Part shown: one piece after another, positions 1 to 6,586 of the stretch
Numbering within the stretch: position 1 is the first letter of the stretch
Layout: each line of letters opens with the position of its first letter
Assembly: GCA_963789885.1 (NCBI GenBank)
Contig: CAWBNB010000052.1
Location: 1-20,797 of the forward strand
Direction of reading: 5' to 3'
Length of the DNA stretch: 20,797 bases
DNA from: DATEDA01 sp963789885
Lineage (GTDB): Bacteria; Pseudomonadota; Gammaproteobacteria; Burkholderiales; SG8-39
Translations under genes and position numbers: made by a program
Notes under the pieces: generated by a model
The model's input: the letters and a program-made list of their open reading frames with translations, nothing else
Told to the model about the DNA's origin: nothing
Databases searched by the model: none

Positions 1-50
1 CGCTTGGGTCAGGAGCGTCGTAACAACCTGGGTCGGTGACGGCCCGGGGC

Positions 51-635
51 TCAGCGGCTGTCGCCCGGTCGATAGGGCGTGTGGTGAAAGGTGTACTCGC
101 CGACGAGACGCTCGCCCGACGACGCCATGGCAAGGAGCCGGATCCGCACCGTCGATGCGGGCAGCGCACGGATGCGTTCCATCCGCGATGTGAGGACCAC
201 TTCCCCGGCCGCCGCGTCGAACGGCACATCGCGCAGGCGCTCGAGGCCTGCGCCCTCGACGCCCAAGCGCTCGACGTCGAGCCGCTCGACCCCCGCCAGC
301 GGCGCGTCGAGGCGGGCGATCAGCAGATCGTCGTCCGGGGCGACCGTGCAATAGACGCTGCCGTTGTGCGGCACGCGATACTCCCGCAGGCGCAGCCCCT
401 GCGCGGCGAGCCGCTTCACGAAGGCGTCGGTCAGGACGGCGTGTACGGCGCCCGCACGCACCGCCGCGCGGACCTCGCCGGCGATGTCGACCAGGCTCTG
501 CAGATTCGCGCTGCAGTGGCCGCAGCCGAGCAGGTGCTCGTCGAGCCGGCCTTCCCGCGCCTCGTCGAGCTCGCCGAGCCAGTACTCGAGAAGGGTCGCA
601 AGCGGGATCGGGCTGGCGCAGCTCGGCTGGGTCAT
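51..635 (-). CDS. Zinc-motif anti-sigma factor, soluble
   Basis: A 194-residue protein that probably binds and inhibits the ECF sigma factor encoded just upstream. Near the N-terminus is an HxxxCxxC motif (H34, C38, C41, within EHLLGCGHCSANL), the signature of the zinc-binding anti-sigma (ZAS/zf-HC2) fold. The preceding helix-rich residues 10-30 also fit that fold. The remaining ~150 residues are mostly beta-rich with no hydrophobic segment long enough to cross a membrane. The protein therefore looks cytoplasmic, unlike the commoner membrane-anchored anti-sigmas, and the C-terminal part may be a sensor domain, though I do not recognise it. Its ATG overlaps the sigma stop codon in an ATGA, indicating translational coupling. 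The family assignment rests on the motif plus the sigma neighbour; the signal sensed is unknown. Confidence 0.8.
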   Translation of the reverse strand: MTQPSCASPIPLATLLEYWLGELDEAREGRLDEHLLGCGHCSANLQSLVDIAGEVRAAVRAGAVHAVLTDAFVKRLAAQGLRLREYRVPHNGSVYCTVAPDDDLLIARLDAPLAGVERLDVERLGVEGAGLERLRDVPFDAAAGEVVLTSRMERIRALPASTVRIRLLAMASSGERLVGEYTFHHTPYRPGDSR

Positions 636-1216
636 GAGGGCGCTCCTCGTCCTGTCACGCAGTCGCGCAGCCGCTCGAGCCCGCGGTGGCGGATGACGCG
701 CACGTTCCCCTCGCTCAGCCCGAGCGCGGCGGCGACTTCCTTGGCCGGCTGGTCGTCGTAGAAGGTCATCACCAGGACCGAGCGCTCGCGCTCGGACAGG
801 CGTTCGAGGCAGCCGACGAGCCGCGCCTGGTCGAGACGCGGCGATGCGGCGGGATCGGCCATCGGCACGTCGCCCGCGTAGCGGTCGAGCAACCGCTCGC
901 GCCGTGCGCCGGTGCGCCGCAGCTCGAGCACCATCATCCGGCAGGTCCCGAACACGAACGAGACGAGCCGCTCCGCGTCGCGGAGCTTGCCGGCGCGCAG
1001 GCGCTCGAGGGTGAGCATCAGCACCTGCTGCACGAGGTCAGACGCCGCCTGACCGTCGCGCAGGTGCTTGAGGCCGTAGAGGCGCACCCGCGGCGCCAGG
1101 CGGCGGTAGAGCTCGGTTTCGGCCGCGACATCGCCCCCGCCCGGCGCCGCCGCGATGCGGCGCACAAGGGCGACGTCGTCGAGCCCCTCGTGGTCGGAGG
1201 CATCGTTCACCCCCAT
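632..1216 (-). CDS. ECF-type RNA polymerase sigma factor (sigma-70 family)
   Basis: A 194-residue sigma-70 family protein of ECF architecture. Region 2 lies at about residues 30-95 (includes SDLVQQVLMLTLERLRAG and the FVFGTCRMMVLELRR stretch). A linker follows, then region 4 at about 130-185 with the helix-turn-helix PAKEVAAALGLSEGNVRVIRHRG that reads the -35 element. The frame stays open upstream to 1360, but the ATG at 1216 (MGVNDASDHEG) is preferred. A longer start would add a proline/tryptophan-rich stretch with no sigma similarity and would run through the palindrome at 1248-1274. No strong Shine-Dalgarno precedes it, so the start is somewhat uncertain. It is co-transcribed with the zinc-motif anti-sigma factor (4-nt overlap) and divergent from the metallo-beta-lactamase-fold gene at 1308, a likely target of the sigma factor (inference). 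Confidence 0.88.
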   Translation of the reverse strand: MGVNDASDHEGLDDVALVRRIAAAPGGGDVAAETELYRRLAPRVRLYGLKHLRDGQAASDLVQQVLMLTLERLRAGKLRDAERLVSFVFGTCRMMVLELRRTGARRERLLDRYAGDVPMADPAASPRLDQARLVGCLERLSERERSVLVMTFYDDQPAKEVAAALGLSEGNVRVIRHRGLERLRDCVTGRGAPS

Positions 1217-1247
1217 AGGATAAGGCCGCGGCGGCCACGGAGAGGAG

Positions 1248-1274
1248 GTGTAACGACCCGCCTCCTCGTTACAC
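1248..1274. promoter_or_regulatory. Perfect 9-bp inverted repeat in the divergent promoter region
   Basis: GTGTAACGA at 1248-1256 and its exact reverse complement TCGTTACAC at 1266-1274, separated by 9 bp. It sits in the 91-bp gap between the sigma gene (starts 1216, minus) and the metallo-beta-lactamase-fold gene (starts 1308, plus). Each arm contains TGTAAC, which resembles the AAC-containing -35 elements of ECF promoters. The two arms could therefore be paired -35 elements for divergent transcription, or one operator for a dimeric regulator. The symmetry is seen directly; its role is inferred. Confidence 0.55.
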
Positions 1275-1307
1275 ATCCCGGGTCCAACCACCACCCAGGA
1301 GGCACCC

Positions 1308-2051
1308 ATGATCACCAACCCCCAGTCGGGCACCAACGTCCACGAGATCGCGGCCGGCATCTACCGCATCAACACGCCGGTCCAGATGCCGGACGGCTTC
1401 CGCTTCAACTTCAACCAGTACCTGATCGACGACGAGGCGCCGCTGCTCTTCCACACCGGCCCGCGGCGGATGTTCCCGCTCGTGCGCGAGGCGGTGGGCC
1501 GGGTGATCCCGGTCGCGCGTCTGCGCTACGTCGGCTTCTCGCACTTCGAGGCCGACGAATGCGGCGCGCTCAACGAGTGGCTTGCGGCGGCGCCCCGGGC
1601 CGAGCCGGTGTGCGGTCGGATCGCGGCCATGGTCTCCGCGAACGACGTGGCGGACCGCCCGGCCCGCGCGCTCGCCGACGGGGAGGTGCTCGCTCTGGGC
1701 CGCCACACCGTACGCTGGTTCGACACGCCGCACATGCCGCACGGCTGGGACTGCGGGCTCATGATGGAGACGTCGACACGCACGTTCCTCTGCGGCGACC
1801 TCTTCACGCAGGGTGGCGCCGGCGAGACCCCGCTCACCGAATCGGACATCCTCGGACCGAGCGAGGAGTTCCGCGGGCCGATGGACTACTACGCGCACGC
1901 GCCGGACACGGCGAAGATCCTCGAGCGCATCGCGCGCGAGCGACCCACGACGCTCGCCTGCATGCACGGCAGCGCGTTCCGCGGCGATGGCGCGGCGCTG
2001 CTGCGCGCGCTGGCGGAGCGGCTCGCCGAGCGGCAGGCGGTGCTCGCGTAG
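1308..2051 (+). CDS. Stand-alone diiron metallo-beta-lactamase-fold protein (flavodiiron/ODP-like)
   Basis: A 247-residue protein with the metallo-beta-lactamase fold in its flavodiiron (oxygen-binding diiron) version. The HxExD motif is H79-F-E81-A-D83, followed by E84 where hydrolytic members have His. The other expected ligands are H142 (in TPHMPHGWD), D164 (CGDLF) and H220 (CMHGSAF). Number and spacing match flavodiiron proteins closely. There is no C-terminal flavodoxin domain, so it resembles stand-alone ODP proteins that bind O2 or NO and act as sensors or reductases with separate partners. The start is supported by AGGAGG about 7 nt upstream of ATG. Divergence from a sigma/anti-sigma pair suggests control by that pair. 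The fold is secure; the substrate (O2, NO, peroxide) is inference. Confidence 0.85.
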   Translation: MITNPQSGTNVHEIAAGIYRINTPVQMPDGFRFNFNQYLIDDEAPLLFHTGPRRMFPLVREAVGRVIPVARLRYVGFSHFEADECGALNEWLAAAPRAEPVCGRIAAMVSANDVADRPARALADGEVLALGRHTVRWFDTPHMPHGWDCGLMMETSTRTFLCGDLFTQGGAGETPLTESDILGPSEEFRGPMDYYAHAPDTAKILERIARERPTTLACMHGSAFRGDGAALLRALAERLAERQAVLA

Positions 2052-2367
2052 CCACACCCTCTCCCCCCGGCGGGGAGAGAGTCGGGCGGGGTCCTATCTC
2101 CCTCCCCCACCGGGGGAGAGGCTTGGTTAGGGCTCAGCCCGGCACCGCAACATTTCGCCCTGCGCAGCCTTCAGGGGCGCGAGGGCGTAAACCGTTCCAT
2201 TCCTAGAGCAGTTCACGCGTGAAAACGCGACGCTTTGAACCAGGCGCTCTTCCGCCGCGGGTCCTGCCTTGTAGGCGACCGTTCCTCGGCAGTACAGTCG
2301 CTCTCATGCGCCTTGCTTTCCGTTCGCGCCGTGCTGTCCGTTCAAGGCCCTGGGCCTGGACTACGAG
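2052..2367. other. Non-coding gap with hairpins and a short palindrome
   Basis: 316 bp without a convincing gene. It holds the two GC-rich hairpins at 2059-2118. Further on is a perfect 12-bp palindrome, TTCACGCGTGAA, at 2212-2223, about 145 bp before the cupin start, which could be an operator. No clear -35/-10 pair or Shine-Dalgarno is visible in front of the cupin ATG at 2368. Base composition becomes less GC-extreme from about 2200 onward. Confidence 0.6.
2059..2118. repeat. Tandem GC-rich hairpins (REP-like), possible terminator
   Basis: Hairpin 1 has the stem CTCTCCCC (2059-2066) / GGGGAGAG (2072-2079) with a 5-nt loop. Hairpin 2 has the stem CTCCCCC (2102-2108) / GGGGGAG (2112-2118) with a 3-nt loop. 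The two units resemble each other and are each followed by a G-rich tail. This looks like the CCCTCTCCCC...GGGGAGAGGG type of intergenic REP element common in GC-rich proteobacteria. It starts 8 bp after the metallo-beta-lactamase-fold stop codon, so it may also end transcription, but there is no T-run. Confidence 0.6.
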
Positions 2368-3324
2368 ATGAATTCGATAGACCCTAGGGAGTTCGCGGCG
2401 TCCAAAAGCATTGAGGAGCTGCACAGCCTCCTCGCGGCGGCTGGCATCGGCCCGGGCTGGAATAAGCCGGAGCCTTCGCTCTGGCCTACGCCCAAGAAGA
2501 GCTTTCTGCCCGCGCACTGGTCGTACGGGCTCGCGAAGCCGGCGCTGGACGCAGCGGGGAAATTCGTGAGCACCGAGCTCGCGGAGCGCCGAAACCTTAT
2601 CCTGAGCAATCCGGTGCCTGGCAATAGCTACGCGACGACGCGGACGCTGGTGGCCGCGTATCAGATGGTCGAGCCCGGGGAGGTAGCCCGGAGTCATCGA
2701 CACACGCCGAATGCACTGCGATTGGTCGTGGACGCTGCACCGGACATGTTCACTGTCGTCAACGGTAAGAAGATCCCGATGCTTCCCGGGGATGTGGTGC
2801 TGACCCCAAGCTGGTCATGGCACGGCCATCGAAACGAAGGCAGGGCCCGTGCGTACTGGATCGACTTTCTCGATGCCCCGCTCGTTCAGCTGCTCGAGCC
2901 CATGTTTTTCGAGCCGTTTCCGGATGGCGTCGAAGCGGCAGACGAGGTCGACGAACGCTCGCCGATGCGTTTCGCGTGGGCGGACACGCTTAGCCGGCTG
3001 GCGTCCCAGCCGAGCTTGTCGGCCGGGCACAGTGAGATCCTTCTTGGCCCTCCTGAGCTGCGGAGCATGGCGTTGTACGTCGCCCGCCTGGACGAGGGCG
3101 CCGAACTGGCGCGCGGGCGAACGACGGGAAGCTCCATATTTGCCGTCATCGACGGAGCCGGCGTCGTGAACGTCGAGGACAGTGTGTTCGAGTGGCGACG
3201 CGGCGACGTGTTTGTTGTGCCTGCGTGGCGACATCATCGTCTGCGAGCCAAGGCGTCAAGCTACCTGCTCCGCGTGACGGACGAGCCCGTCCTAGCACGC
3301 CTGGATTGGCTAAGGGAAAGCTGA
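2368..3324 (+). CDS. Gentisate 1,2-dioxygenase-like bicupin
   Basis: A 318-residue double-cupin protein related to gentisate 1,2-dioxygenase and 1-hydroxy-2-naphthoate dioxygenase, Fe(II) enzymes that cleave hydroxylated aromatic rings. The N-terminal cupin carries the expected iron ligands: H110-R-H112 in SHRHTPNALR and H152 in TPSWSWHGHRNEG, with the PGDVVLTPSW strand between them. The second cupin (about residues 225-310) has a GDVFVVPAWRHHRL strand but no full metal set, as is usual for the C-terminal half. It is slightly shorter than typical gentisate dioxygenases (about 345-370). The ATG at 2368 lacks a good Shine-Dalgarno. No maleylpyruvate isomerase or fumarylpyruvate hydrolase gene is nearby, so the substrate is open. 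Codon use looks less GC-biased than in the flanking genes. Confidence 0.82.
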   Translation: MNSIDPREFAASKSIEELHSLLAAAGIGPGWNKPEPSLWPTPKKSFLPAHWSYGLAKPALDAAGKFVSTELAERRNLILSNPVPGNSYATTRTLVAAYQMVEPGEVARSHRHTPNALRLVVDAAPDMFTVVNGKKIPMLPGDVVLTPSWSWHGHRNEGRARAYWIDFLDAPLVQLLEPMFFEPFPDGVEAADEVDERSPMRFAWADTLSRLASQPSLSAGHSEILLGPPELRSMALYVARLDEGAELARGRTTGSSIFAVIDGAGVVNVEDSVFEWRRGDVFVVPAWRHHRLRAKASSYLLRVTDEPVLARLDWLRES

Positions 3325-3329
3325 CCCAG

Positions 3330-3650
3330 GTGCCAACTACGGCTCAGGGCGCCCAACGTCGCGGTGAGTCTGTCGTCTATGATCGGCAGCTTTTGCTGCA
3401 CGGCGCGAAGCGCAATTCGGTCCTTGAACTCTGGGAGATGGAGCGCTATGGCACGGAGAGCTACGGCGATTCAGATTACGTCTCGATCTACGGTTTGCCG
3501 CCGAGGGAATGGTATGTGAAGGGAATTCGGCTCCTCGGCCGAACAGCGGTCGAGTGCACACGGGATGAATTGGCTGCTGCGATCGGGCGGGACATTGCCG
3601 CGGTTGCCACGAAACCTGGGCCCGTCCCCTCGTTGGTGATCCGGCAATAA
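3330..3650 (+). CDS. Hypothetical protein of about 106 residues
   Basis: I do not recognise this protein. The open frame extends back to 3192 inside the cupin gene, but the likely start is the GTG at 3330, five bases after the cupin stop, preceded by an AAGGGA Shine-Dalgarno-like run at about 3312-3317. The translated region is compositionally normal for a soluble protein: a central hydrophilic part (LELWEMERYGTESYGDSDY) and a C-terminal part (YVKGIRLLGRTAVECTRDEL) of mixed alpha/beta character. There is no signal peptide or membrane segment. It is followed 5 bp later by the methyltransferase gene. Tight spacing with its neighbours supports real expression; function is unknown. Confidence 0.55.
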   Translation: MPTTAQGAQRRGESVVYDRQLLLHGAKRNSVLELWEMERYGTESYGDSDYVSIYGLPPREWYVKGIRLLGRTAVECTRDELAAAIGRDIAAVATKPGPVPSLVIRQ

Positions 3651-3655
3651 CCGCC

Positions 3656-4117
3656 ATGCCTTCGCTCGAGCATAAGATTCCTCCGCCCGTTGTTGGCGCG
3701 CTCGTCGCAGGGGCAATGTGGTGGGTCTCTTCGCTGGGATCCCTGCCTACCGTCGCCACTGGACTTCGCCACGCAGCAGTTGCACTTCTTGTCACCGCCG
3801 GCGTCGCCTTCGACGTACTCGGTCTCCTGGCCTTTCGAGCCTCTCGCACGACCATCAATCCACTTAAGCCGGAGCGTACCTCGGTTCTGGTCACAGGTGG
3901 CGTGTATCAGGTCACCCGGAATCCCATGTATGTCGGCATGGCCCTTCTCCTGCTAGCTTGGGCGGTCTACCTGTCGGCGCTCTTGTCCTTCGCTGGTCCA
4001 GTCGTCTTTATCCTGTACATCACTCGCTTCCAAATCCAACCAGAAGAGCGCGCGCTCAAGGTAATCTTTGGAGAGGAGTTCGCAATCTACGCTGCCCGCG
4101 TGAGGCGATGGCTGTGA
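3656..4117 (+). CDS. Isoprenylcysteine carboxyl methyltransferase (ICMT/PEMT)-family membrane protein
   Basis: A 153-residue integral membrane protein with hydrophobic segments at about residues 11-28, 39-62 and 94-122. It carries the family's C-terminal SAM-binding signature: TGGVYQVTRNPMYVGM (about residues 79-94), then QIQPEERALKVIFGEEFAIY and a terminal VRRWL. Bacterial members are S-adenosylmethionine-dependent methyltransferases of small lipophilic acceptors, usually of unknown substrate. It starts 5 bp after the upstream unknown gene. It ends directly against the attC-like palindrome, whose first base overlaps its TGA, the arrangement seen in integron gene cassettes. Family is clear; acceptor is not. 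Confidence 0.85.
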   Translation: MPSLEHKIPPPVVGALVAGAMWWVSSLGSLPTVATGLRHAAVALLVTAGVAFDVLGLLAFRASRTTINPLKPERTSVLVTGGVYQVTRNPMYVGMALLLLAWAVYLSALLSFAGPVVFILYITRFQIQPEERALKVIFGEEFAIYAARVRRWL

Positions 4118-4178
4118 TGCCTCACCCATCGATCCAGCGGACCGCCTCCGGCGGCCGCTGATTTCAAGCTTGGGCATG
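4117..4178 (+). other. Degenerate attC-like site (integron 59-base element)
   Basis: Imperfect palindrome directly after the methyltransferase stop codon. The outer arms ATGCC (4117-4121) and GGCAT (4173-4177) pair. The core is AGCGG (4136-4140), one unpaired A at 4141, CCGCC (4142-4146), a TCC turn, GGCGG (4150-4154) and CCGCT (4155-4159). The single extrahelical base, the L''-like (ATCGATCC) and L'-like (TGATTTCAAG) boxes, the ~60-bp length and the position just after a stop all match attC architecture. The right core box reads GCTTGGGC instead of GCGTTGGGC, one base short, and the left box is GCCTCAC instead of GCCTAAC. It is thus probably a decayed, inactive site. No integrase gene is in the window. 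Confidence 0.6.
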
Positions 4179-4310
4179 ACAGAGGGGCATATGGAGCCGC
4201 GCGTTAGCCTGATCACCCTGGGTGTGGCCGATCTAGAGACGGCAACGCGATTCTATGAGCAGTGCCTTGGTCTACCTCGGCGATCTCTAGCGTGGGCACC
4301 CTGGCAATGA
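4176..4310 (+). pseudogene. Truncated VOC/glyoxalase-family gene (N-terminal fragment)
   Basis: A 44-codon ORF starting immediately after the attC-like element. Residues 6-32 (MEPRVSLITLGVADLETAT then RFYEQCLGLPRR) are the textbook first beta-strand, helix and turn of a vicinal-oxygen-chelate domain. The similarity stops at LGLPRR; about 80-100 residues, including the later metal ligands, are missing. The TGA at 4308-4310 overlaps the ATG of the FKBP gene (ATGA), so the fragment may still be translated and deliver ribosomes to the FKBP start, which lacks its own Shine-Dalgarno. The fragment is short but its match to the family is clear. Confidence 0.65.
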
Positions 4311-4651
4311 AGCGCGGCCGCGGCGGCGTCGAGTACGAAGACGTCAAGGTCGGTGAGGGTGCGAGCGCTGATCGAGGTGCGAAAGTCGAAGTTCGATACA
4401 ACCTCTTCCTCAATCGCGGTCAGCAGATTCAGGAGAACCAACACTATTCCTTCCGCGTCGGCAAGCGACGCTCGATTCCCGGTTTGGAATACGGCGTCGA
4501 GGGCATGCGCGTCGGAGGGGAGCGACGTCTTCGCGTGGCCCCTCACCTCGCCTATCGAGATCAAGGCATCCCGGGAATCGTCCCCGAAAGAGCGGTCTTG
4601 GAGTTCTACGTGACGCTATTGCGCGTCGAGCCCGGTGCTCACGGCAAATAA
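4307..4651 (+). CDS. FKBP-type peptidyl-prolyl cis-trans isomerase
   Basis: A 114-residue single-domain FKBP, predicted to catalyse prolyl isomerisation in the cytoplasm (no signal peptide). The fold can be followed along the sequence: GVEYEDVKVGEGASADRGA, VEVRYNLFLNRGQQIQ, FRVGKRRSIPGLEYGVEGMR (bulge and active-site loop), then GGERRLRVAPHLAYRDQGIP and the closing strand VLEFYVTLLRVEP. The acidic residue normally in the DSS/DGT turn is absent (NRGQQIQ). The ATG at 4307 is preferred to the one at 4262, because the extra 15 residues from 4262 come from the out-of-frame VOC fragment. There is no Shine-Dalgarno; initiation is probably coupled to the upstream fragment via the ATGA overlap. Confidence 0.8.
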   Translation: MKRGRGGVEYEDVKVGEGASADRGAKVEVRYNLFLNRGQQIQENQHYSFRVGKRRSIPGLEYGVEGMRVGGERRLRVAPHLAYRDQGIPGIVPERAVLEFYVTLLRVEPGAHGK

Positions 4652-4654
4652 GGT

Positions 4655-4730
4655 GCCCAACCACGCGCTCGAGTGGGGCGGCATCCGAATGGCCTATTGC
4701 GGCGGGCGATTCAACATGAATACGCTTGAA
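4655..4730 (+). other. Possible second, more decayed attC-like site
   Basis: Four bases after the FKBP stop lies GCCCAAC (4655-4661), a canonical left core box (RYYYAAC), followed by CACGCGCTCGAG, typical of the L'' side of attC sites. About 50 bp on, GATTCAAC (4709-4716) resembles an L' box, but no GTTRRRY right box follows; CGCTTGAA at 4723-4730 is the nearest. The internal palindrome is weak. Position and left half support it; the right half does not. Confidence 0.28.
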
Positions 4731-4773
4731 AAGGGTCGGGCTTGACCGTGACGTGACGCGATGGAGGAGGGCC

Positions 4774-6493
4774 ATGGCGGGCGACTTTCAACTGACCGGA
4801 ACAAACGCGGCTGCGCCATTCACGCTGAAACTCCACCGGGGCGACGGCATGGCCCTCATCGCGATGAACTGGAAGGAGGGAAAGCCGCCCCCCGACTTCG
4901 TCGGTTTCGCGATCGAGTACAAGGAACCCGGCGGCGACAAGTTTTTCGCCTTGAAGAATCGGCTTGCCTTTCCCGGGATCGCCGGCGAGGTCAATCCGAA
5001 CCAGCTTTCCACCCGGTTCTCGCCGATCCAGAAGTTCCGCTGGGTCCATTTCCCCCGCAACGCGGAGCTGCCCGGCGAGTTCGTGTACCGGGTCGTCCCG
5101 GTCTTCATGAACGCCGTGGACGAGTTGAGCTACGGCGAGGCGCAGGAGGTCGCCATCGAGCTGCGCCGCGAGACCTATCCCGGGAAGCTCAACGTGACCT
5201 TCACCCGCGGCTTCGTGTCGTCGCAGGCCTTCGTCGACCGCTACGAATCCGTGGCGCCGATATCGAAGCTGCTGCCGAAAAACGCGGACGAGGGGCTGTC
5301 GTTCGTCCCCACCCATCCGAAGGCGAAGGAGGCGCTGGCGTGGATGGGCTTCGAGGCGAGGCATGCCATCCTCGAGGTGCTCGACCAGGCAATAGCGGAC
5401 AAGAAGGCCAAGGTCCGCGTGGTGGCCTATGACCTGAGCGAGCCCGACGTCGTATCGCGGCTCGAGCAGCTCGGCTCGCGGCTGCAAGATCATCATCGAC
5501 GACGACGACGCTCACGGCGAAGCCAGCTCCGGCGAGACCACGGCCGCGAAACGCCTGTCCGCCACGGCCGGAGCGGCCAACGTCAAGCGCCAGCACATGG
5601 GCAAGCTTCAGCACAACAAGACGATCGTCGTGGACGGCCCGAAGGTGAAGGCGGTCGTGTGCGGTTCGACGAATTTCACGTGGCGCGGATTCTTCGTGCA
5701 GTCCAACAACGCGATCGTGTTGCGGGGCAAGAAGGCGACGACGCCCTTCATGTCGGCGTTCGAGAACTACTGGAACAACGATTCGCCGGTGGGCTTCGGC
5801 GCAACTACCTCCGCGAAGTGGCTCAGTCTGGGCCTCGCGGGCATCAAAGCGAAGGTGGCCTTCTCCCCGCATGCGAAGGAGAACGCGCTCCTGGAGTCCG
5901 TGGCCGACGATATCGGCACCAAGACCACCTCGAGCCTGTTCTATTCGCTCGCGTTTCTCTATCAGACGCCCGGCGTCATGCAGGACGCCATCAAGAAGGT
6001 CTCGAAGTCGAAGAAGATCTTCGTCTACGGCATCTCCGACCGCAAGGTCGGCGGCCTCGACCTGCAGAAGCCGGACGGCAATGTCTCGCCCGTCTTCCCG
6101 TCGGCCCTGACCAAGGACAACGTCCCCGAGCCGTTCAAGTCGGAGCCGACGGGGGGCGGCGGCAACCGAATGCACCACAAGTTCCTCGTCGTGGACTTCG
6201 ACAAGCCGACCGCCCGCGTCTACCTCGGCTCGTACAATTTCTCCATCCCGGCGGACACCAAGAACGGAGAGAACCTGCTTTTGATCCGCGACCGCCGGAT
6301 CGCGGTGTCGTATGTCATCGAAGCGCTGCGGATCTTCGACCACTACCATTTCCGGGTGGCTCAAATGGAATCGAAGAAAGCGCGGAAGAAGCTGCAGTTG
6401 GCCAAGCCTCCCCGCAAGCCGGGAGAGAAGGCCTGGTGGGCCGAGGACTACACGAACGCCCGAAAGATCCGCGATCGCGAGCTCTTCGCGTGA
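4774..6493 (+). CDS. Phospholipase D-family protein with two HKD motifs (one frameshift)
   Basis: Reads as one ~572-residue protein if a single extra base near 5485 is removed. The first frame runs from ATG 4774 to QLGSRL; the downstream frame resumes at KIIIDDDDAHGEAS and runs to 6493. An excellent GGAGGAGG at 4763-4770 fixes the start. The N-terminal ~150 residues look like a beta-sandwich (FVGFAIEYKEPGGDKFF). The PLD catalytic motifs are H280-x-K282-(4)-D287 (QHNKTIVVDG, followed by CGSTNFTWRG) and H467-x-K469-(4)-D474 (MHHKFLVVDF, followed by LGSYNFS). Both are intact, so the protein should be a phosphodiesterase or transphosphatidylase. There is no signal peptide. Conservation after the shift suggests a sequencing error or very recent mutation. 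Substrate unknown. Confidence 0.8.
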
Positions 6494-6586
6494 AGTGAGA
6501 AGTCGGTCGACATTGCAGCCGCCCGTAAAGCGGGTCCCTAACTGCGCGCACAGATTTGTCCCCTACCCTGCGGTTCGGAGGACCCC

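Noticed and set aside
36..761. Long plus-strand ORF across the anti-sigma gene, and the 506-codon plus-strand ORF at 686-2206
   Set aside because: Antisense or out-of-frame shadows in GC-rich DNA; Arg/Ala/His-rich with no family signature, while the opposite or other frame has clear motifs.
1269..2057. Minus-strand ORF opposite the diiron protein
   Set aside because: Antisense shadow, rich in Arg/Val/Glu without motif; the plus-strand protein has the full metal-ligand set.
3330..3360. GTGCCAAC and GCCCAAC boxes after the cupin stop as another attC site
   Set aside because: Both are in the same orientation, with no palindrome and no GTTRRRY partner downstream, and they lie in the apparent coding start of the next gene.
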